Made by a program: the position numbers and the translations under genes
Shown here: positions 1 through 8,397 of the stretch, piece after piece
Layout of the letters: each line of letters opens with the position of its first letter
How positions within the stretch are numbered: position 1 is the stretch's first letter
Source of the DNA: Streptomyces sp. MA5143a
Lineage (GTDB): Bacteria > Actinomycetota > Actinomycetes > Streptomycetales > Streptomycetaceae
Length of the DNA: 59,134 nucleotides
Assembly (NCBI RefSeq): GCF_900290235.1
Contig: NZ_OLMK01000128.1
Span: 1 to 59,134, forward strand
Direction of reading: 5' to 3'
The notes under the pieces: model-generated
The model's database searches: none
What the model saw: the letters and a program-made list of their open reading frames with translations, nothing else
What the model was told of the DNA's origin: nothing

Positions 1-587
1 GTGCGGGTGACGGCCATGCCGCCGGTGCCGGGTAGCACGCGCGGCACACTCACCACGATGTGGACCAGGCTCTCCCCGTCCAGCGACTCGTACACGTGCG
101 GCCGGTCGCCCGGGTACCGGACGAAGTCGCCGGCCGTCAGCTCCACGGGGGCGTCGACAGGGCCGACCCGTACCCGGCCGCTGATCACGTACAGGTGCTC
201 CAGAGTGCCCACCGGGTGCGGCTCGGACGGCCTGTCCGCGTCCGGCGAACGGCCCACGCGGACCAGGTAGTTCTCGATGACACCGGAGCCGTACACATGG
301 TCCAGGGAACGGGACTCGTACCCGTCGTGCCGCTCCCAGACGACGTCGTCACCCCGCTGCACGGTCATCACCTGTTCCCGCTCGGACACCAGCCGGGTGA
401 CCGGCACGCCGAGCGCGCCGGCGATGGAGAACAGCGTGTCGACGGTGGGATTCCCCGTCCCCAACTCCAATTTGGACAGTGTCTGTTTGGCCAGGCCGGC
501 CTGGCGGGCCAGTTCCGCCAGAGACAGGCCTCGCTGCTCTCTGAGGCCGCGCACATTGCGCGCCACCACGCTGTTTGCCGAGGACAC
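1..587 (-). CDS. XRE-family regulator with C-terminal cupin domain (partial)
   Basis: Reading the minus strand from the GTG at 587 gives a helix-turn-helix of the XRE type at about residues 8-63 (GLREQRGLSLAELARQAGLA, then KQTLSKLELG) followed by a cupin_2 barrel (motifs GTLEHLYVISGRV and PGDRPHVYES). This is the one-HTH/one-cupin arrangement of small-molecule-sensing regulators. The C-terminus runs off the window at base 1. No strong ribosome site precedes the GTG, and an in-frame GTG at 620 is an alternative start. The gene is transcribed away from the aminobenzoate/nitrate operon that begins at 911, so it is a plausible local regulator of that operon. The ligand is unknown. Confidence 0.85.
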   Translation of the reverse strand, partial: MSSANSVVARNVRGLREQRGLSLAELARQAGLAKQTLSKLELGTGNPTVDTLFSIAGALGVPVTRLVSEREQVMTVQRGDDVVWERHDGYESRSLDHVYGSGVIENYLVRVGRSPDADRPSEPHPVGTLEHLYVISGRVRVGPVDAPVELTAGDFVRYPGDRPHVYESLDGESLVHIVVSVPRVLPGTGGMAVTR

Positions 588-744
588 GGCACCACTGTAA
601 GGGAGAGGGCAATAGCGCACGCAGGGAAGTCGACTCCGGCTCGTTCGGCGGACGCCGAGGTCCGTAGCGCGCTCCACGCCCAGCGGGCGGTGCCTCGAAC
701 GCGCGGTACGCCGGAACCGGCAATGGCTCCTTGACGCCGTGTCC

Positions 745-782
745 AATTGGCTCTGGTGACCCGGCCGCCCCCCGCCTACCTT
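745..782 (+). promoter_or_regulatory. Probable promoter P1 of the aminobenzoate/nitrate operon
   Basis: An 11-bp element AATTGGCTCTG (745-755) is followed after 21 bases by TACCTT (777-782), which fits the Streptomyces TANNNT -10 form. The same element, followed after 22 bases by TACCGT, occurs upstream of the DAHP synthase gene at 9091-9129. Transcription would start near 790 and leave a leader of about 120 bases before the ATG at 911. Apart from this site, the gap 588-910 contains only a C-rich run and no coding signal I can support. Confidence 0.5.
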
Positions 783-910
783 GTTGAAGTGTCAAGCGAC
801 CCGCCGGAGACTTCCGGCCGGTCCCCCCCCCCGCAGATGGCTTTTTCCCTCCCCGCCTCCCCCCAGCCGAAGAACTCGGACCGCAGCCAGGGATTGGAAG
901 CCCACCCCTC

Positions 911-1702
911 ATGCAAACGGAAATCCACGCGTCGAGCTTCTCCGTCTGGCACCCCTGCGCGGGTCTTGTCGCCGAGGAGAATGCCGAAAGTCTCGTCGTC
1001 GCCGATTCATGGCTCCTGGCCGACGGGAAGGCCCGCGCGTACGAAATGCACTGGGCGCGGTTCACCCGGGCCGTCGCAGAATTCGGCGTCGAGCCCGGGA
1101 CGGTCCGCCCCTTCCGTGCCGAGGTCACCGAGACACTGCCACGGACCGGTACCTGGTTTCCCCGCGTCGAACTCCTGGCCGGAACACAGCCCAGACTCGC
1201 CTTGCGGGTCCGGCCGGCGCCTCCCTTGCGGGAAAGGGCGAGCGTCAGGGTGGCGGACGGACCCGACCCCCGCACCCGGCCCGACCTCAAGGGCCCCGAC
1301 TTCCCCCTCCTCGAACCGCTCCGCCGACGTGCCCAGGAGCAGGGCGCGGACGAGGCCGTACTGCTGGACGAACACGGCAGGGCCGTCGAGGGCGCCTTCA
1401 GCAGTCTTCTGTGGTGGCAGGACGACGTGTTGTGCACACCTGCCGAGGACGGCCGGATCCTCCCGGGCGTGACCCGGCGCCTGCTGCTCGACCGGGCCGA
1501 GCGGCTCGGCGTCACGGTCCGCCACACCCGGGCCACACCGGCCGAACTCGCCGGGCGGGAGGTGTGGATCACCAGCGCCCTGCACGGCATCCGGGTGGTC
1601 ACCGACTGGGGGCCCGGGCTCCCCGTGCCCCCGGCGCCGACCCGCGTCGACGAGTGGCGCGCCCACCTGACGGACCGCCTCGCACCCCTGCCCCGCCACT
1701 GA
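911..1702 (+). CDS. Aminotransferase class IV; 4-amino-4-deoxychorismate lyase-like
   Basis: A 263-residue fold-type IV PLP enzyme. The PLP lysine is Lys127 in the motif DLKG, and the EGAFSSLLWW stretch matches the conserved glutamate/serine region of PabC/IlvE-type enzymes. The length is normal for aminodeoxychorismate lyase, which splits 4-amino-4-deoxychorismate into p-aminobenzoate and pyruvate. The assignment rests on the fused PabAB synthase encoded in the same run (10721-13015), because class IV sequence alone cannot separate lyases from branched-chain or D-amino-acid aminotransferases. The ATG at 911 is the first start after promoter P1, and its ribosome site is weak. It is the first gene of the run and the AMP ligase follows 72 bases later. 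Confidence 0.75.
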   Translation: MQTEIHASSFSVWHPCAGLVAEENAESLVVADSWLLADGKARAYEMHWARFTRAVAEFGVEPGTVRPFRAEVTETLPRTGTWFPRVELLAGTQPRLALRVRPAPPLRERASVRVADGPDPRTRPDLKGPDFPLLEPLRRRAQEQGADEAVLLDEHGRAVEGAFSSLLWWQDDVLCTPAEDGRILPGVTRRLLLDRAERLGVTVRHTRATPAELAGREVWITSALHGIRVVTDWGPGLPVPPAPTRVDEWRAHLTDRLAPLPRH

Positions 1703-1774
1703 CCACCCGCCACAGGCCGTCGGGCCCCCGGCCCGCACGTCCCCGCAACTCCCTCACCCAAGGAGAGGTCGAAC

Positions 1775-3571
1775 ATGAAACTCCGTTCCCTGCAACGACA
1801 CCTGGCCTCTGTCCGGCGCATGCACCTCGGCCCGTCGCAGCGCGGTCTGCGGGCCCGGCTGGAACTGGTGGCCGAGAAGTCCCTGGGGGTCGGCACCTTC
1901 CTCTGGCACACGCTCGACCGCGCGGAGGACCTGGACGCGCCGCTGCTGCACCACCTGCCGCGCGGCGGAGGCGAGAAGGACGTCCGCGTCTTCACCCTGG
2001 GGGACCTGCGGGACGCGACCGAGCGCTACGCCCGCTGGTACCACGCGGCGGGCGTGGCGCGCGGAGACCGGGTCGGCATCCAGTCCGAGGACGGCATCGC
2101 CAACTTCGTTCACTTCCTGGCCGTGAACAGCCTCGGCGCCATCCCCGCGCCGGTGAACCCGAACATGGCGCCCGACACCGCCGCACGCTACCTGGCCCGT
2201 CTGGAGCCGCGTGTCGTCGTCGCCGACTCCGGCCGGCTCACCGCCCTTCTGGAGGCCGCCGAATCACCGGGGGCCCTCGGTCTCACCGTCACACAGGAGG
2301 AGATCGACGCGGCGGGGCCCGCGGGCCCGCTGCCCACGGGTTACCCGTACCGGCACGGCGACCGGGACCCCGTGCTCATCGCCCACTCCTCCGGTACCAC
2401 CGGCATGCCGAAGGCGCCGGTCCTCGGCCACCGCCAGTTCTTCACCGGCAAGCGTCCCCGTATCCTCACCATGCCGTCCGGCCTCCAGGACAAGAACCTG
2501 CTGACGTTCCCCCCGTCGCACGGATCCGGCCTCAGCTACATGATGATGGCCACCCTCACCGGCGTACCCACCCTGGTCATGGAGGACCAGCGCGGACCCG
2601 CCGTCGCCGAGGCCATGCGCTGGTGGAAGCCGACCGTGGTCATCGGGTTCCCCATCACCTTCGGTGAGTTGGCGACCCTGGGACTGGAGCCGTCGGCGGC
2701 CGCCCATGTGACGACCTGGCTGGCCACGGCGGACGCCTCGCACGAGGCGCACATCCGCGAGCTGGTCCGCCTCGGCCGGCACCGCGAGGGAGGCAAATGG
2801 CGGCAGGGCTCGCGGTACATCGACGGACTCGCCTCGACCGAGGTCGGCATGGCCGTCTTCCAGAACATCCACGGCCCGGACACCGAGGCCTATCAGCGCT
2901 GCGTCGGCTACCCCGAGCCGGTCGTGGAGGAGGCGACCGTCTTCGACGAGCACGGAAAGCGGCTCGGCCCGCACGAGATCGGCTACATCGGGGTCAAGTC
3001 ACCGACGGAGACACTGGGTTACTGGGCCGACGCCGACCTGACCCACCGCTCCAAGAACGACGGCTTCTGGCTCACCGGCGACATCGGCTACTACGACGAG
3101 AAGGGCCGCTTCTACCAGTACGACCGCGCCACCGACGTCATCCAGACCGTCAACGGGCCTGTCCACAGCCTGCCGACCGAGGAGATCATCCTCAAGGCGT
3201 GCCGCCGGGCGGTGGACTGCACGGTGGTCGGCGCGGTCAGCCCCGCCGACCCGGAACTGTTCGAACCGATCGGCGTGATCCGGATGCAGGAGAACTGCGC
3301 CGACACCGCGGAACACCTGCTGTCGCAGATCAACGCGGCACTGCGCAAGGCCGGCATGCACCAGCTGTCCGCACTCGTCGTCTGCAAGGGCGAGAACGAC
3401 ATCCCGCTCGGTGTCACCGGCAAGGTCCTCAAGCGTGAGGTCCGCAGCGCCTACGCCAAGATCCTGGTCTCCGACGACGATCCGCGCCTCGACGTGGCCC
3501 GTGTCCGCTCGGTGAGCGGCGCGTTGGGCCAGCTGCCGCCCGCCGGTCCGCAGTCCGGCGCGGCCGCCTGA
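1775..3571 (+). CDS. AMP-forming acyl/aryl-CoA ligase family protein
   Basis: A 598-residue ANL-superfamily adenylating enzyme. The ATP-binding P-loop HSSGTTGMPKAP, the A8-type segment FWLTGDIGYYDEKGRFYQYDR and the C-terminal catalytic lysine region GVTGKVLKREV are all present, so both the large and small domains look intact. The start ATG has the strong ribosome site AAGGAGAGG. The family makes acyl-adenylates and usually CoA thioesters. The substrate cannot be read from sequence; an aromatic acid such as p-aminobenzoate or a fatty acyl partner are both possible. A second, shorter adenylating enzyme is encoded at 5884-6978, so the cluster can activate two carboxylates or activate one at two stages. 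Confidence 0.85.
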   Translation: MKLRSLQRHLASVRRMHLGPSQRGLRARLELVAEKSLGVGTFLWHTLDRAEDLDAPLLHHLPRGGGEKDVRVFTLGDLRDATERYARWYHAAGVARGDRVGIQSEDGIANFVHFLAVNSLGAIPAPVNPNMAPDTAARYLARLEPRVVVADSGRLTALLEAAESPGALGLTVTQEEIDAAGPAGPLPTGYPYRHGDRDPVLIAHSSGTTGMPKAPVLGHRQFFTGKRPRILTMPSGLQDKNLLTFPPSHGSGLSYMMMATLTGVPTLVMEDQRGPAVAEAMRWWKPTVVIGFPITFGELATLGLEPSAAAHVTTWLATADASHEAHIRELVRLGRHREGGKWRQGSRYIDGLASTEVGMAVFQNIHGPDTEAYQRCVGYPEPVVEEATVFDEHGKRLGPHEIGYIGVKSPTETLGYWADADLTHRSKNDGFWLTGDIGYYDEKGRFYQYDRATDVIQTVNGPVHSLPTEEIILKACRRAVDCTVVGAVSPADPELFEPIGVIRMQENCADTAEHLLSQINAALRKAGMHQLSALVVCKGENDIPLGVTGKVLKREVRSAYAKILVSDDDPRLDVARVRSVSGALGQLPPAGPQSGAAA

Positions 3572-3695
3572 CCTTCCTCCCCGGGCGGGGCCACGCCGTC
3601 TCCGTACGCCGCCGTAGGAGCTGCCTCCGTACGCCTCCCCGGTGGCCCCGCCCGCGTCCGCACCGCGTACCACGTACCAGAAGGGAAACCGGCCA

Positions 3696-4385
3696 GTGAT
3701 CAGCGTCGCGCCCGGCACCGTGGCCGTCTACGCGGACCTCGCCTGCCCGTGGGCCCATGTGGCGGTCCACCGGCTGTGGCAGACCCGAGCCGAACTCGGC
3801 CTCACCGACGTGGTGCGGTTCGACCACCGCGCCGTTCTGCTGGAGATCATCAACCGAGGCACGCTGCCCAAGCCCGTCATCGACGCCGAGATCCCGGTCA
3901 CCGCGAAGATGGAACCCGACGCGGGATGGCGTTCCTGGGACGAGCCGGACTGGCGCTGGCCTGTCAGCCGCCTGCTCGCCGCCGAGGCGGTCCAGGCGGC
4001 CAAGGCGCAGGGCCTGGCGGCGAGCGAGGCCCTCGACCGGGCCCTGCGCCGCGCCTTCTTCGCCGACAACGCGTGCATCACGATGCGCCACGTGATCCTC
4101 GAGGCCGCCGAGTCCAGCGCCGAGGTGGACGCGAACGCCCTGCGCGAGGCCCTCGACCACGGGCGTGCCCGGGCCGCGGTCCTCGCCCACGTCGACGACT
4201 TCACCTCCGGCCAGGTCGTCACCAGCCCGCACCTGTTCACCGCGGACGGCGGCGCCTGGGCGAACCCCGGCGTCGACTTCCACTGGGCCGGGCGCCCCGG
4301 TGCCAGTCCCGTCGTCCTCGACGAGGACGACCCCACGGTGTACCGCCGGATCCTGACCCGCGCGGCTCAGCAGCCCCGCCCCTGA
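3696..4385 (+). CDS. DsbA/HCCA-isomerase-fold thioredoxin-like protein with single active-site Cys
   Basis: A 229-residue protein of the DsbA/FrnE/2-hydroxychromene-2-carboxylate isomerase superfamily: an N-terminal beta strand and active site (VAVYADLACPWAHVAVHRLW), a long helical insert, then a C-terminal thioredoxin segment (GQVVTSPHLFTADG). The active site reads CPWA, so the second cysteine of the dithiol CPWC is missing. That points to thiol transferase, isomerase or glutathione-S-transferase-kappa-like chemistry rather than disulfide exchange. The GTG at 3696 is preferred because AGAAGGGA stands just upstream; in-frame upstream codons from 3642 are possible but lack a site. The NarK gene starts 24 bases downstream. 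Its role in the pathway is unknown. Confidence 0.75.
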   Translation: MISVAPGTVAVYADLACPWAHVAVHRLWQTRAELGLTDVVRFDHRAVLLEIINRGTLPKPVIDAEIPVTAKMEPDAGWRSWDEPDWRWPVSRLLAAEAVQAAKAQGLAASEALDRALRRAFFADNACITMRHVILEAAESSAEVDANALREALDHGRARAAVLAHVDDFTSGQVVTSPHLFTADGGAWANPGVDFHWAGRPGASPVVLDEDDPTVYRRILTRAAQQPRP

Positions 4386-4409
4386 CCCGCCCAGGCCTGA
4401 AGGACACGC

Positions 4410-5771
4410 ATGAGTTCCACGCTGGAGCCGACCACCACGACCGGGTCCGCCCACGACTCGGGGCGCGGGCGACGGATCGCGCACTGGGACCCGGAGGACG
4501 AGGAGTTCTGGCGGAACGGCGGAAAGCGCGTCGCCACCAGGAACCTGGTGTTCTCCGTCCTCGCCGAGCACATCGGGTTCTGCGTCTGGAGCCTGTGGTC
4601 GGTGATGGTCCTGTTCATGGGACCGGAATACGGACTGTCCGCCGCGGACAAGTTCCTGCTGGTCTCCGTACCGACCCTGACCGGCGCCGCGCTGCGCGTT
4701 CCCTACAGTCTCGCGGTCAGCTGGTTCGGCGGGCGGAACTGGACCGTCATCAGCGCGCTGCTGCTGCTGATCCCCACCGCCCTCGCGGCCGTGGTCATGC
4801 GACCGGGGACGTCACTGGGCACCTTCGTCCTCGTCGCCGCCGTGGCGGGGGTCGGCGGCGGAAACTTCGCCTCGTCGATGACCAACATCAACGCGTTCTT
4901 CCCGCAGCGCCACAAAGGATGGGCGCTCGGTGTGAACGCGGGCGGCGGGAACGTCGGTGTCGCCGTCATGCAGGTGCTCGGTCTGGCCGTGCTGGGCACG
5001 GCCGGCGCGAGCCACCCCCGGCTGATGTTGTGGGTGCTGTGCGCGGCGATCGTCGTCGCCGCGGTCTGCGCCGCCCTGTTCATGGACAATCTGCCCGGCA
5101 CCCGCAACGACACCGACGCACTGCGGGCGGCCGTCAAGGACGTCCACTGCTGGTTGCTCTGTCTCCTCTACCTGGGCACGTTCGGCTCGTTCATCGGGTA
5201 CGGCTTCGCCTTCGGGCTGGTCCTCCAGCACCAGTTCGGGCGCACGCCCCTGCAGGCGGCGGGGCTGACGTTCCTCGGGCCCCTGCTCGGGTCACTGACC
5301 CGGCCGGTGGGCGGGTGGCTGGCCGACCGGTTCGGCGGCGCGCGGGTCACCTGCGCCGTCTTCGCCTCGCTGACCATCGCCACCGCGGTCGCCGTATGGG
5401 CGTCCCACGTGCACTCGCTGCCGCTCTTCACGGCCGCTTTCATCACCCTGCTCGGACTGGCCGGCGCGGGCAACGGATCGACGTACAAGCTGATCCCGGT
5501 GGTCTTCCGGGACCGGGCCGCCCGAGAGCCGGGTGGCGGGGACGCCGGCCCGGATCCCGTGCGGGCACGACGGCTCGTGGGAGCGGTGATCGGGGTCACC
5601 GGAGCGGCCGGCGCGCTCGGCGGGGTCGGTATCAACCTCGCCTTCCGCTTCTCCTTCGCCGAGTGGGCGAGCGGAGTGCCCGCCTTCATCGGGTTCCTGC
5701 TCTTCTACGTGGTCTGCCTCGCCGTCACCCGGACCGTCTACGTGCGCGGCGGCCCCCCTGGCGGCCCATGA
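4410..5771 (+). CDS. narK: NarK-type nitrate/nitrite MFS transporter
   Basis: A 453-residue major facilitator protein with about 12 hydrophobic segments. The nitrate/nitrite porter signatures are visible: GGGNFASSMTNINAFFP followed by GWALGVNAGGGNVGV, and a second glycine-rich signature (LAGAGNGSTYKLIPV) in the C-terminal half. The ribosome site GAAGGA precedes the ATG. Such porters import nitrate or exchange nitrate and nitrite. It lies between the aminobenzoate and carboxylate-reduction genes and upstream of the nitrate reductase in the same strand run, which implies that nitrate is a substrate of the whole gene set. The stop codon overlaps the next small ORF as ATGA at 5768. Confidence 0.88.
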   Translation: MSSTLEPTTTTGSAHDSGRGRRIAHWDPEDEEFWRNGGKRVATRNLVFSVLAEHIGFCVWSLWSVMVLFMGPEYGLSAADKFLLVSVPTLTGAALRVPYSLAVSWFGGRNWTVISALLLLIPTALAAVVMRPGTSLGTFVLVAAVAGVGGGNFASSMTNINAFFPQRHKGWALGVNAGGGNVGVAVMQVLGLAVLGTAGASHPRLMLWVLCAAIVVAAVCAALFMDNLPGTRNDTDALRAAVKDVHCWLLCLLYLGTFGSFIGYGFAFGLVLQHQFGRTPLQAAGLTFLGPLLGSLTRPVGGWLADRFGGARVTCAVFASLTIATAVAVWASHVHSLPLFTAAFITLLGLAGAGNGSTYKLIPVVFRDRAAREPGGGDAGPDPVRARRLVGAVIGVTGAAGALGGVGINLAFRFSFAEWASGVPAFIGFLLFYVVCLAVTRTVYVRGGPPGGP

Positions 5772-5887
5772 GCGAGTCCCAGCCCCCACCCGGACGGCCC
5801 GTGAGCGACGGCCCGGTCCGGGCACCCCGGCGGCACGTGAGTGACGACCGCCGACTCCACGTCGTGCGATGCAAGGAGAGACCATGA
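5768..5887 (+). CDS. 39-residue ORF coupled to both neighbours
   Basis: This short frame starts at the ATG inside the NarK stop (ATGA, 5768-5771) and ends in the TGA that overlaps the next start (ATGA, 5884-5887). It encodes 39 residues rich in Arg and Pro, with two similar segments (RPVSDGPVR and RHVSDDRRL). No family is recognisable. The double ATGA overlap suggests at least translational coupling across the gap, and it could be a real small protein or only a coupling leader. The downstream gene also has its own ribosome site (AAGGAGAG), which lies inside this ORF. Confidence 0.35.
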   Translation: MSESQPPPGRPVSDGPVRAPRRHVSDDRRLHVVRCKERP

Positions 5888-6978
5888 CCCTGCTCATAGA
5901 TCCGGTGCTCGATCTCCCCACGGGCCGGGTCCCCGACCCGGAGGAGTTCATCGCCGCCGCCATGCGCTGGCACTTCAGCCCGGAGACGGGGTCGCCGTAC
6001 TGGCTCGAAAGGGCCAGGACCCTGGACTTCGACCCCCGGCGGGACGTCCGCACCTTCGCCGATCTCCGGCTCTTCCCGAACGTGGTCAACGAGTTGCGGA
6101 ACGTCCCGGTCCGCGATCTCGTCCCGCGCGGCTACGGCGCGTCCCCCCACATCGTCGGCGTGTACGAGAGCGGCGGCACGACCGGCGCCCCCAAGCGGGT
6201 GCCGCTGCTGGCCGATTGGGCGGACCGCTTCGTGACCTGGTGCACCGGCCACATGGACGAGCGCGGTCACCCGCGCGACGCACACTGGCTGGCCGTGATC
6301 CCCACCGGGCCGCACATCTGGGGCGAGATGGTCGCCCGGCAGGCCCGGCACCGCGGCGGCTTCGTCTCCTACGTCGACCTGGACCCCCGCTGGGTGAAGA
6401 AGTGCCTGGCCGAGGGCCGGACCGAGGAGGCCGAGCGCTACGCCGCCCATGTGATCGCACAGGCGGAGTTCGTCCTGGACAACCAGGACATCGGCGTCCT
6501 CGTGACCACGCCGCCGCTGCTGGAGCGCCTCGCCCGCAGTGAACGGCTGGTCGAACTGGTCAACGACAAGGTGCGGGCCATCATCTGGGGCGGCGCCCAC
6601 ATGGACCCCGACACCCGGGACCTGCTGCGCACGGAGGTCTTCCCCGGTGTGCAGCTGTTCGGCCAGTACGGCAGCACCATGATCCTCGGCGGGATGGTCG
6701 AGCGGGAGGGCATCGACGACGCGTGCGTCTTCGACCCGTTCACTCCCTACGTCACCTTCTCCGTGATCGACCCCGAGTCGGGCAAGGAGGTCGCCCACGG
6801 CGAGCGCGGCCAGGTCGTCATGAACTTCGTCAGCAAGAGCGGCCTGCTGCCCAACAACCTCGAACGGGACCTCGCCACGAGGATCGCCCCCCTGCCCGGC
6901 CAGGTCGGCGACTCCGTGGCCGACGTCAGCCCGGTTCCCTCCTTCGACAACGAGGCCGTCATCGAGGGGGTGTACTGA
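5884..6978 (+). CDS. EhpF-like AMP-dependent carboxylate-activating enzyme
   Basis: A 364-residue shortened ANL/PaaK-like enzyme. The adenylation P-loop is YESGGTTGAPKRVP, and GGAHMDPDTRDLL plus FGQYGSTMILGG correspond to the core acceptor and nucleotide regions. It lacks the C-terminal lid domain of full-length ligases. Its size and its pairing with the next gene match EhpF, which activates a phenazine carboxylate ahead of reduction by EhpG in griseoluteic acid biosynthesis. The start is fixed by AAGGAGAGACC-ATG. The stop overlaps the next start by one base (TGATG at 6976-6980). In this PABA context an aminobenzoate-type acid is the likely substrate, but that is inference. Confidence 0.72.
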   Translation: MTLLIDPVLDLPTGRVPDPEEFIAAAMRWHFSPETGSPYWLERARTLDFDPRRDVRTFADLRLFPNVVNELRNVPVRDLVPRGYGASPHIVGVYESGGTTGAPKRVPLLADWADRFVTWCTGHMDERGHPRDAHWLAVIPTGPHIWGEMVARQARHRGGFVSYVDLDPRWVKKCLAEGRTEEAERYAAHVIAQAEFVLDNQDIGVLVTTPPLLERLARSERLVELVNDKVRAIIWGGAHMDPDTRDLLRTEVFPGVQLFGQYGSTMILGGMVEREGIDDACVFDPFTPYVTFSVIDPESGKEVAHGERGQVVMNFVSKSGLLPNNLERDLATRIAPLPGQVGDSVADVSPVPSFDNEAVIEGVY

Positions 6979-8390
6979 TGGAGGCCGGCCGTGGCGGGCC
7001 GATCCCGCTCGACGCCCTCGGGCCGCGCGGCTCCCACCGGACCCGCAACCGCCTGACCGTGCCGGACGTCACCGGAAGCCCGGTGGCCGAACTCAGCCTG
7101 GTGCCCAGGCTGTTCGTGCAGCGCAGCCTGGCCGCCCTGCGCAAGGCGCCACCGCCGGACGCGGACGAGCTGTCGGCCGTTCTCGCCCGGGCGGGGGAGG
7201 CGTTCGCCACCGGCACGGTCGGCGGTGTGTCCGCGGCCGCGTACCGGCATCGGGTGAGCCGGGTCACGGGCCTGCCCATGTCCGTGGTGCGCAAGGCGAC
7301 CGAGCACATCGCGCACTGTGCCCGCGAGGTGTTCCACACGGTGGAGTGTGCCCGCCCCCGCGGCACCGTCAGCCACTGGCAGGACCCGCTGACCCGGCGT
7401 GGCGGCGGCATCTGGACCCGGCGCGGCGACGTCTTCGCGGTGCACGCGGCGGGCAACCACCCCGGGGTGCACGCGCTCTGGCTGGAGGCCCTGGCCCTGG
7501 GATACCGGACGGCCGTACGGCCCTCCAGCCGCGAACCCTTCACCCCGCAACGGCTGGTGACGGCACTGCGGGAGGCCGGCGTCGGCGACGACCGGCTGGT
7601 GCTGCTGCCCACCGACCACACGGTGGCCGACGACATCATCAGCGGCGCGGACCTGTCGCTCGTCTACGGCGGCGACCCGGTCGTGACCAAGTACCGCTCC
7701 GACCCGACGGTGCTCACCCAGGGCCCCGGACGCTCCAAGATCCTGCTCTGCGCCGGTCAGGACCCGGCCGCGGCGCTCGACACCATCGTGGCCTCGGTGA
7801 GCGAGGAGGCCGGGACCGCGTGCGTCAACACCACCGCCGTCCTCGTGGACGGCGACCCCGCGCCGGTGGCCGAGGCCCTGGCCGAACGCCTCGCGGCCCT
7901 GCCGAGCCTGCCGCCGGAAGACGACAAGGCCGTCCTCCCCGTCCACCCCGTGGCCGGGGCGCGGGCCCTGGAGAAGCATCTGCTGGAGCACACCGGCGGT
8001 GGCACCGTACGGCTCGGCGGCGACGGGATCGTCGAGGAACTCGGCGACGGCAGTGCCGTCCTGCGGCCCGCGGTGATCCAACTGGACCGGCCCGACGCCC
8101 CACAGGCCGGCATGGAGCTCCCGTTTCCCTGTGTGTGGGTGGCGCCGTGGGCACCCGCCGACGGCATCGCCCCCCTGATGAACTCGCTCGTCCTGACGGT
8201 GTTCGGCGGCGACGAGGCTCTGATCGAGCGGTTGATCGCCGAACCGAGCATCAGGAACATCCACCTCGGCGACCGCCCGACGCACTGGATGGCACCCGGC
8301 GTTCCCCACGACGGCCATCTCGCCGAGTTCCTCATGCGCAGCAAAGGCATCGTCAGATCGGCGACGGCCGGACCGTGGAGGGAAGGATGA
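6978..8390 (+). CDS. EhpG/LuxC-like acyl reductase of the aldehyde dehydrogenase fold
   Basis: A 470-residue aldehyde-dehydrogenase-superfamily protein. The cofactor domain includes VFAVHAAGNHPGVHALWLEA, and the probable catalytic cysteine is Cys282 in EEAGTACVNTTAV. This layout is that of LuxC/EhpG acyl reductases, which accept an activated acyl group and reduce it to the aldehyde with NAD(P)H. It is coupled to the EhpF-like gene by a TGATG overlap, so the pair should act as a two-component carboxylic acid reductase: adenylation, thioester on cysteine, then hydride. The flavoprotein gene follows after a 7-base gap. Confidence 0.75.
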   Translation: MEAGRGGPIPLDALGPRGSHRTRNRLTVPDVTGSPVAELSLVPRLFVQRSLAALRKAPPPDADELSAVLARAGEAFATGTVGGVSAAAYRHRVSRVTGLPMSVVRKATEHIAHCAREVFHTVECARPRGTVSHWQDPLTRRGGGIWTRRGDVFAVHAAGNHPGVHALWLEALALGYRTAVRPSSREPFTPQRLVTALREAGVGDDRLVLLPTDHTVADDIISGADLSLVYGGDPVVTKYRSDPTVLTQGPGRSKILLCAGQDPAAALDTIVASVSEEAGTACVNTTAVLVDGDPAPVAEALAERLAALPSLPPEDDKAVLPVHPVAGARALEKHLLEHTGGGTVRLGGDGIVEELGDGSAVLRPAVIQLDRPDAPQAGMELPFPCVWVAPWAPADGIAPLMNSLVLTVFGGDEALIERLIAEPSIRNIHLGDRPTHWMAPGVPHDGHLAEFLMRSKGIVRSATAGPWREG

Positions 8391-8397
8391 GGGAAGA

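Noticed and set aside
349..1995. Minus-strand open frame of 548 codons opposite the lyase and ligase genes
   Set aside because: The Arg/Ser/Pro-rich translation has no family motif, and the plus strand has an obvious PLP enzyme and an AMP ligase.
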